NCBI GenBank assembly: GCA_022605405.1 | Contig: JABYQQ010000003.1 | Coordinates: forward strand, 2,294,001 to 2,358,000 | DNA from: Earliella scabrosa | Lineage: Eukaryota; Basidiomycota; Agaricomycetes; Polyporales; Polyporaceae | DNA: 64,000 nucleotides | Direction of reading: 5' to 3' | Shown here: piece after piece, positions 58,740 through 64,000 of the stretch | Layout: each line of letters starts with the position of its first letter | How positions within the stretch are numbered: position 1 is the first letter of the stretch | The notes under the pieces: generated by a model | Told to the model about the DNA's origin: nothing | Databases searched by the model: none | Seen by the model: only the letters and a program-made list of their open reading frames with translations | Position numbers and translations under genes: made by a program

Positions 58740-61700
58740 GGCGCCGCCTTGATGACCCTATGAGCACGGCGGCGCTCCGAGCCCCTCGATATTGCATTCT
58801 CGGAGCGGTGGTCTTTGAACGACACGTAATGCTGGGTCTGCCGATCGCCTCGTGTATACTAGTCACTGTGATGTCTGCGCACGGACTCTATTGCCTCGAC
58901 CAGTCCCGAGACTTGAATATTGAATTTGCATCTGGTCCATGTCAAACGCTGGAGTGAGGCTGGTTTCGGTCTATCTATTAGCACGCCCCCTTCGCTCCGC
59001 GTTAACGCCACACATATTGAGTTGTCTCGAAATGGCCACCGTCCTTGGCGGTCTTGGTGCAAGCGACGGAGAGCTCGTCGACCCGGACGCGTCAACGTAG
59101 TGAGACGTAATTGGACGGGCATGAACGGCAGGGATTTGCTCGCCGTGAGCGCCGTATCTACTGGTGGTCTTGTGCACTTGCTGTCGACCAATGGGCTGTC
59201 CCGCCCAATGGCCAAAGAGTTATACTTGGGCACGTAGGTGAGGTTGTCTGAAACGGGGTGCCTTCGCGCGAATGCTTCGTGAATCCTGTCAGTGAACATC
59301 CTCCAAGAAGTCCGAAGCAGGAAGCACGGGATCGACGGGTTTCCCACCACATCGCGTCCCTACGGTACAGGTCGGCGAGTCTAGGCCAGACTACGAGCTC
59401 CCATTCGCGTTCGTTTCAGGTCACAATACCGTGAGCCCTTCTTGCGATTAGCGAAGCCCGAGTCGTCCGTTCATGCAGGGCTCGCAACGGGATACTACTC
59501 GCGTTCTGCCTTCGATGTGCCAGTCAGCCTCAGACCGGCTGCAGTCGGCTTCAGTACTAGTTTCATACTTCTTCCTCAGCCCTGGCATCTATGCCCAACA
59601 GCACAATACACACCGTCGATCGGAACCGATGAGTGGCGTCCCTGGGAGGCCCAACTAAACGTACGCTGGGAGAACTTGGCCGCCGGGCTTGGCCGTTGAA
59701 ATACCCAACGAACTGTCGGCACTCGACCGAGGCGGAGCGCGAAGCAATTGAAGGTGTATGGCTCTGAAGCGAGCTGGGTCAGCTATATGTATTGATCCTT
59801 CAGCGGGCAATCACGTACGTACATAGGCAACCTTCACGCTCGAGGTCGCGGCCTCTCCCACGACAAGCCACCGCGGTCCCCGTTCGGCGGTGATACCAGC
59901 CTACCCCTCCTCGCGTGCGCAGGCGTACGTGCATGCAGCCCGTTGCTGGGTACGTGGCTTGCACTTGGGAAGAGCTGTGCGTCCCAGACAGTTCCTTGGA
60001 GGGCCGCTTCTCGGCTTCTTTTCTCATCGCGCTCACGTACGGTTGCTCACAGCGGACGAGCATGCACATGGCAGCGTCCGTAACGTCGCAGTCCCGGCCG
60101 GGAATATGCAGATGTTCGGATGTCGCTGGACCTTTGCTGTCTTGTCATTGCGGCGTTGAGGTTGTAGGAACGGATCATTGACATTCACCCAGCACACGTT
60201 GCCGGTTCCGAAGGATCACCGCCGCAAGAGGCGTGCGGCGTGCGCCCGTGGCCCCTCGGATCGGACAGATCTCTCGTGCCGACCGCAGTAAGTAAATACT
60301 TGCCTGCCAACCTCCAGGCCGGGCAGAATCCGAGGCCGATGGGAAGCGGATCGTGGGATCGCACACTCCCATCAGGAGCGAGCAGAGCATCAACAGCGAC
60401 GTGGCGAATCTTGATCCTCAGCGAGAGGCCCGAGGGGATGTACCTGGTGTACATCTGGCCATCTCTTCGTTTCCGGGCGGTGGAGGCAAAGTGACTGTTC
60501 GCAGCCCCTGGAGTGTTCGCCACGGCCTCTCGATGTCGATGGCCCTGAGCCTGAACACTCCCCGTGTGATTAGTGGTGCAATGATAACGGAACTACTTAC
60601 GGCCTCGCTAGGCGGCGCCCTGCGACCGCTCCCTGTGAGACGATGAGATCGCATCGCCAACCCCTTCACGCTGTGCACACAATTCATTTGATAAGTAGTT
60701 GGGAGCTCGGCTGTTGGGACGAACATGTGCTGTCACCTCTTTCGTAGCATCATGCTGATGGACGGAACTTCGCGACCTGGATAGTGGGCCTGCCGTGGAC
60801 CGTTTCCTGATCTGCACGTTCAAGAAGCACCCTAGCGAAGCAATGACGCGAGTCGGTAGCGATAGCGCAACCTCGTTGTCCGTCACTTGGTGGAACCTAG
60901 CGTAGAGAAGGGTAAGTGTTAGTGGTGGTTTCGTCCGCGCATCAATACGCGGCCGGTGAAGACCTGCCTTATTGAGTCACCGGCGCGAGCAATATTAATG
61001 TCATGGCCAGGTCGATACCACCACGACGCAGATGTCAGATAGTCTATGTCATCTGACGGCCGTACCTGCGCCACGGGGAATGCGTGAACATGGCTTGCGA
61101 ATGGCTCCGGAAGCTTGGACACGAGGATGCCATGTAATACCCCTTCCCGATACATGCATAGGAGTGCTACATTCAACCATGATTGGTGAGTACAGACCAC
61201 TGAGACCAGCCCTGCGAATAAGGCGTTAGCCGTCCGCGCGCAGAGCAGCAGAGGACGTACATGGTCATGCGGCTCGTTCCGCCTTGCGCTCATTGGAGCA
61301 GGCGACTGAAAGCCTCACGGATGATCGACGGCGACCCTGGTACCAAGAATCATGAGAGGCGGACACGAAACACGTCCACGGAAGTAGTGTGAGATCGCGG
61401 CTGAGTTGCCCGGCTTTGGCTGTTCAAGTGGGGTTGGGCAGCGTTGCCGAGCGAGGTTCGATCCATCGGGAGTCTTGTCCTCGAACACAGGCTTCAGAAG
61501 CCGCCTGCAACACTTGGGCGATACCACATGGGAGCGCATGGGATGTCAAGACTTGTCAAGGTCGTGTGTATCGATGGCCATCATTAGCGAAGACAGTCGA
61601 CGACGCTGGTGATTGACAACTCGCAGCATGACGCGCTGTTTGGTCTCGGGCGGGGTCTCTAGGAGATATCCCGATAATTGGACAGCGTGGCTGCAAGTAG

Positions 61701-62093
61701 ATGTCGAACGTGGGCATCAGCGGGGAGACTAGCGTGCCAAGATCTGTAAATGGGCGACATGGCCATGCGATATGCAGCCTCAGGGCATGACAACATGCCT
61801 AACGTTTGCCGTGCTGAACACATCGCTGTGGGCGTGGTCTTGATACTACCGGACATTTGGCGGTCAGCAGATCATCGGGCAGCGAAGATGTGACAGAAAA
61901 CATTGCCATGAACCCGTATGGAATACAAATAAGCAGATCGAGATCTGGAGAGACTCGCACCGGAGCAGTACACGGCGCTCAGCAGCCAACAACGCGCGCC
62001 ACCCAACCCACACGACCGACTTCTCGCCAGCTCCGCAGAGAGGCGGGAGCGAGGGCGGGATGGGGAATAATGGGAACCCTCCCGCCACTAGTG
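58740..62093. other. 3.35 kb without a recognisable gene
   Basis: Similar to the 51994-56517 stretch: scattered frames up to 163 codons (58859-59350 minus) with no domains and no coherent gene model. No repeats long enough to call by eye. The right-most few hundred bases should include the SERF gene 3' UTR. Confidence 0.4.
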
Positions 62094-62507
62094 TTATTTC
62101 TTCGCGCCTCCTCCAGGAGCTGTCCCCTGGTCTTCCTTCTTCTGCATTTCCGAGGACATGTTACGAACGTGTCTGCTGGCGCATGTCCGAGACTCACCTT
62201 CTGCTTCTCACGCAGAGCTGCAGCGTCCCTGAATGAGAGGAATACCGCATGAGCACGGCGCACAGATACCGAGGCACCGTAACGCCGAGCGAGGTAGATA
62301 GACAGATGGAGGGTGGAGACTCACTTCTCTCGCCGAGCCTGCAGACTGGCCGCGCTCTCCTTCTTCTGGCCTTTGGCCAGCTGCTGCGCCTTCTTCTGCG
62401 CTTTCGCGCGATCCGTCTCCCGCTGGTTCCCGCCTAGGTCATGACAACGAGGGCTGCCGAGTGAATCAAGTTTGGGGTGGAGAAGCGGTCGTGCACGTAC
62501 GAGTCAT
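62094..62507 (-). CDS. SERF-family small basic protein (4F5-like)
   Basis: Four short exons were joined: MT-R, then GNQRETDRAKAQKKAQQLAK and GQKKESAASLQARREK, then DAAALREKQK, then KKEDQGTAPGGGAKK with the stop at 62094. The ~65-residue product has the hallmark M(A/T)RGNQR start, a Lys/Gln/Ala-rich helix and the DAAALREKQ repeat of the SERF (small EDRK-rich factor) family, represented by human SERF1/2, worm MOAG-4 and yeast YDL085C-A. Animal members modulate aggregation of amyloid-prone proteins; the role in fungi is unclear. The initiator ATG at 62507 is followed by only four coding bases before the first intron. This gene is easily missed because its exons are tiny, but every splice site is consensus and the joined protein is typical. 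Confidence 0.85.
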
Positions 62508-64000
62508 GTCGCCGCCACCACAGACAGTCGTTCACTCAGCACAAAGGGGGTGGATGAGGTTCAGGTTCAAGATGCGTGTGAGAGCGTCGTCGTGTCCGGA
62601 GACCCTCGTCGAATGTCCGCGAAACACGGCGGGTCACGCCGTGATCCGGCTAGTCACAGCGCTCAGTCACACGCGCCTCGCACAGGCTGAGAGGACACCG
62701 ACGCGACTTGTTCTCCGCCACCATGCTGCCTGGGATGCCGCGCCTGGGTCGTGTTCGGACGCATTCCAATCCTGCCAATTATACCTTTGCATTCAACCCC
62801 TCAAGTATCTGCAAGTGCCACTCTCAGCACCATGCGGTTACCCACGCTCCTGGGGACCATCATCAGGCGTTCGCGCGAACCATGGAATTAGCTCAGGCGT
62901 TCATCGCTCGAACACCCGCGCAAATACATCCTGTGCTCCTAGAGGGCGTTACACGACATTAGAAGCCCAGGGTCCGTGGTCCCTGTCGTACGCAGTGCCT
63001 GTCTGGCATCCTGTGGGATGCCGGGTATTGGTCGGCATCCGGCTGACGACCTACTGGACATGCAGCAAAGGCCCTGCGGATATCCTGAACCTACCACCCT
63101 GCGGTCAATTTACAGGTCAGTCGGCATCTGCCCAGGCTCGCTGTCTGATCGTCTAGCAGCTAAGCCTCGAGGCCGCCCCCATCGCATTGCTCTGCACGCG
63201 TCGATCATCACTACCTACATGCACTTCTCATCAACCGAATGGTGAGTGCTGCGCCTGGATCACATTGCACGCAGGGCATACAGCTGATCCATTACTTCCG
63301 GTGCCAGAAGCATCATGTACATAGAGCGATGATGCAGCCCAAGCAACTGATATCAGAGCCCGATTCGTGAACGCGCCATTCGGGCATGTTTCTCCCACTC
63401 CTATGATTGACCTGCTAATCAGCGGGGGCTATACCGGCGGCACGCATTGGGAACATATAGAAGCCAGCGGCGAGTTCTGAATCACCAGAGCACAGGGTCA
63501 TCGGCGCTGACGTCTTGCATCTAGATATCCAGATATTCTGACCAGATATCGTGGGCTGATCATCCGTCCGTCGAACAGACGCGTGGCCATGGGAAGTCAT
63601 CTATCTGAGTTTGTGAGTGTGCCTGCGCTCGCGGCCTCCTTCCCTTCTCAGCTTCTAGGCCCGGTTGCAGGGTTCGAGGAGGCCTATTTGACACTTCGCG
63701 AAGCTCCGTCACATGCATGCTTGGCGCGTCCTCGCATCTATTTCAACCCCATTCACTCCGCCGCCTTCGGACAATGTACGACCGACTAATCGTACTCGCG
63801 CGGATACCTCGAGCGGAATAGACCGATCCTCAACGATCTACACCCTACATGTGTGTGTGCGCCGTTCCGCTGCTCCGCTGTTCCTAGGCCCTCTGCCAGC
63901 GAGCGTGTTTAGGCATCGATATCAACTGTTGCTTCACCGCAACGTCATCATTGACGCCATCCACCTCGTGTCACAACTGCGCAGTCCAGAACTGACATGC
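62508..64000. other. Right edge: no recognisable gene
   Basis: 1.5 kb upstream of the SERF gene to the window edge. The first part should contain the SERF promoter. A 231-codon plus-strand frame (62461-63156) overlaps the SERF start antisense and has no recognisable domain. Part of a gene continuing beyond the edge cannot be excluded. Confidence 0.35.

Noticed and set aside
62461..63156. 231-codon plus-strand frame at the right end
   Set aside because: It overlaps the SERF start on the opposite strand, shows no domain and contains no plausible splice structure. Kept only as an intergenic note.

Overview
This is a gene-dense stretch of a filamentous basidiomycete nuclear genome, most likely an agaricomycete and possibly Polyporales. 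The evidence is GC-rich coding DNA with many short introns (about 50-60 nt, GTRNGT donors, YAG acceptors). Protein families typical of mushrooms are also present: a DUF6534 membrane protein, an OTT_1508-type deaminase, a secreted 'S17-like' protein, a DTG-less A1-like membrane protein and an intronless HET-domain protein. I see no bacterial-type operons, CRISPR array, rRNA or intact transposon. Gene models were assembled by hand from reading frames, splice sites and remembered family motifs; no database search was possible.

Layout. 1-11 kb: the start of an unidentified gene (minus), ribosomal protein eL19 (plus), a MYST histone acetyltransferase (minus), a large kinase-fold protein that has lost its catalytic residues (minus) and an F-box protein (minus). 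11-19 kb: the deaminase (minus), a SAP30-like Sin3-binding candidate with a 1.9 kb intron (plus) and a secreted protein (plus). 19-24 kb: a decayed MFS transporter, an intron-containing tRNA-Asn and the HET-like gene. 24-34 kb (all minus): a Sel1-repeat Nif1/Dsf2-like protein, mitoribosomal mL38, three tandem F-box-like paralogues, and a second tRNA-Asn whose mature sequence is identical to the first. 34-51 kb: an S28 serine carboxypeptidase (plus), DNA topoisomerase II (minus), the A1-like membrane protein (minus), and a divergent pair made of a Brl1/Brr6 nuclear-envelope protein (minus) and mitochondrial ClpP (plus). 51-64 kb: a DUF6534 protein (plus) and a SERF-family small protein (minus), separated by long stretches with no recognisable gene.

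Most genes are housekeeping or chromatin functions that happen to be neighbours, not one pathway. The main candidates for something new are the triple-substituted pseudokinase, the tandem F-box-like family whose members share a promoter block, the split inverted MBF-like element upstream of topoisomerase II, a long hairpin inside a large intron of the S28 gene, and a possible intronisation event that removes an in-frame stop in the A1-like gene.
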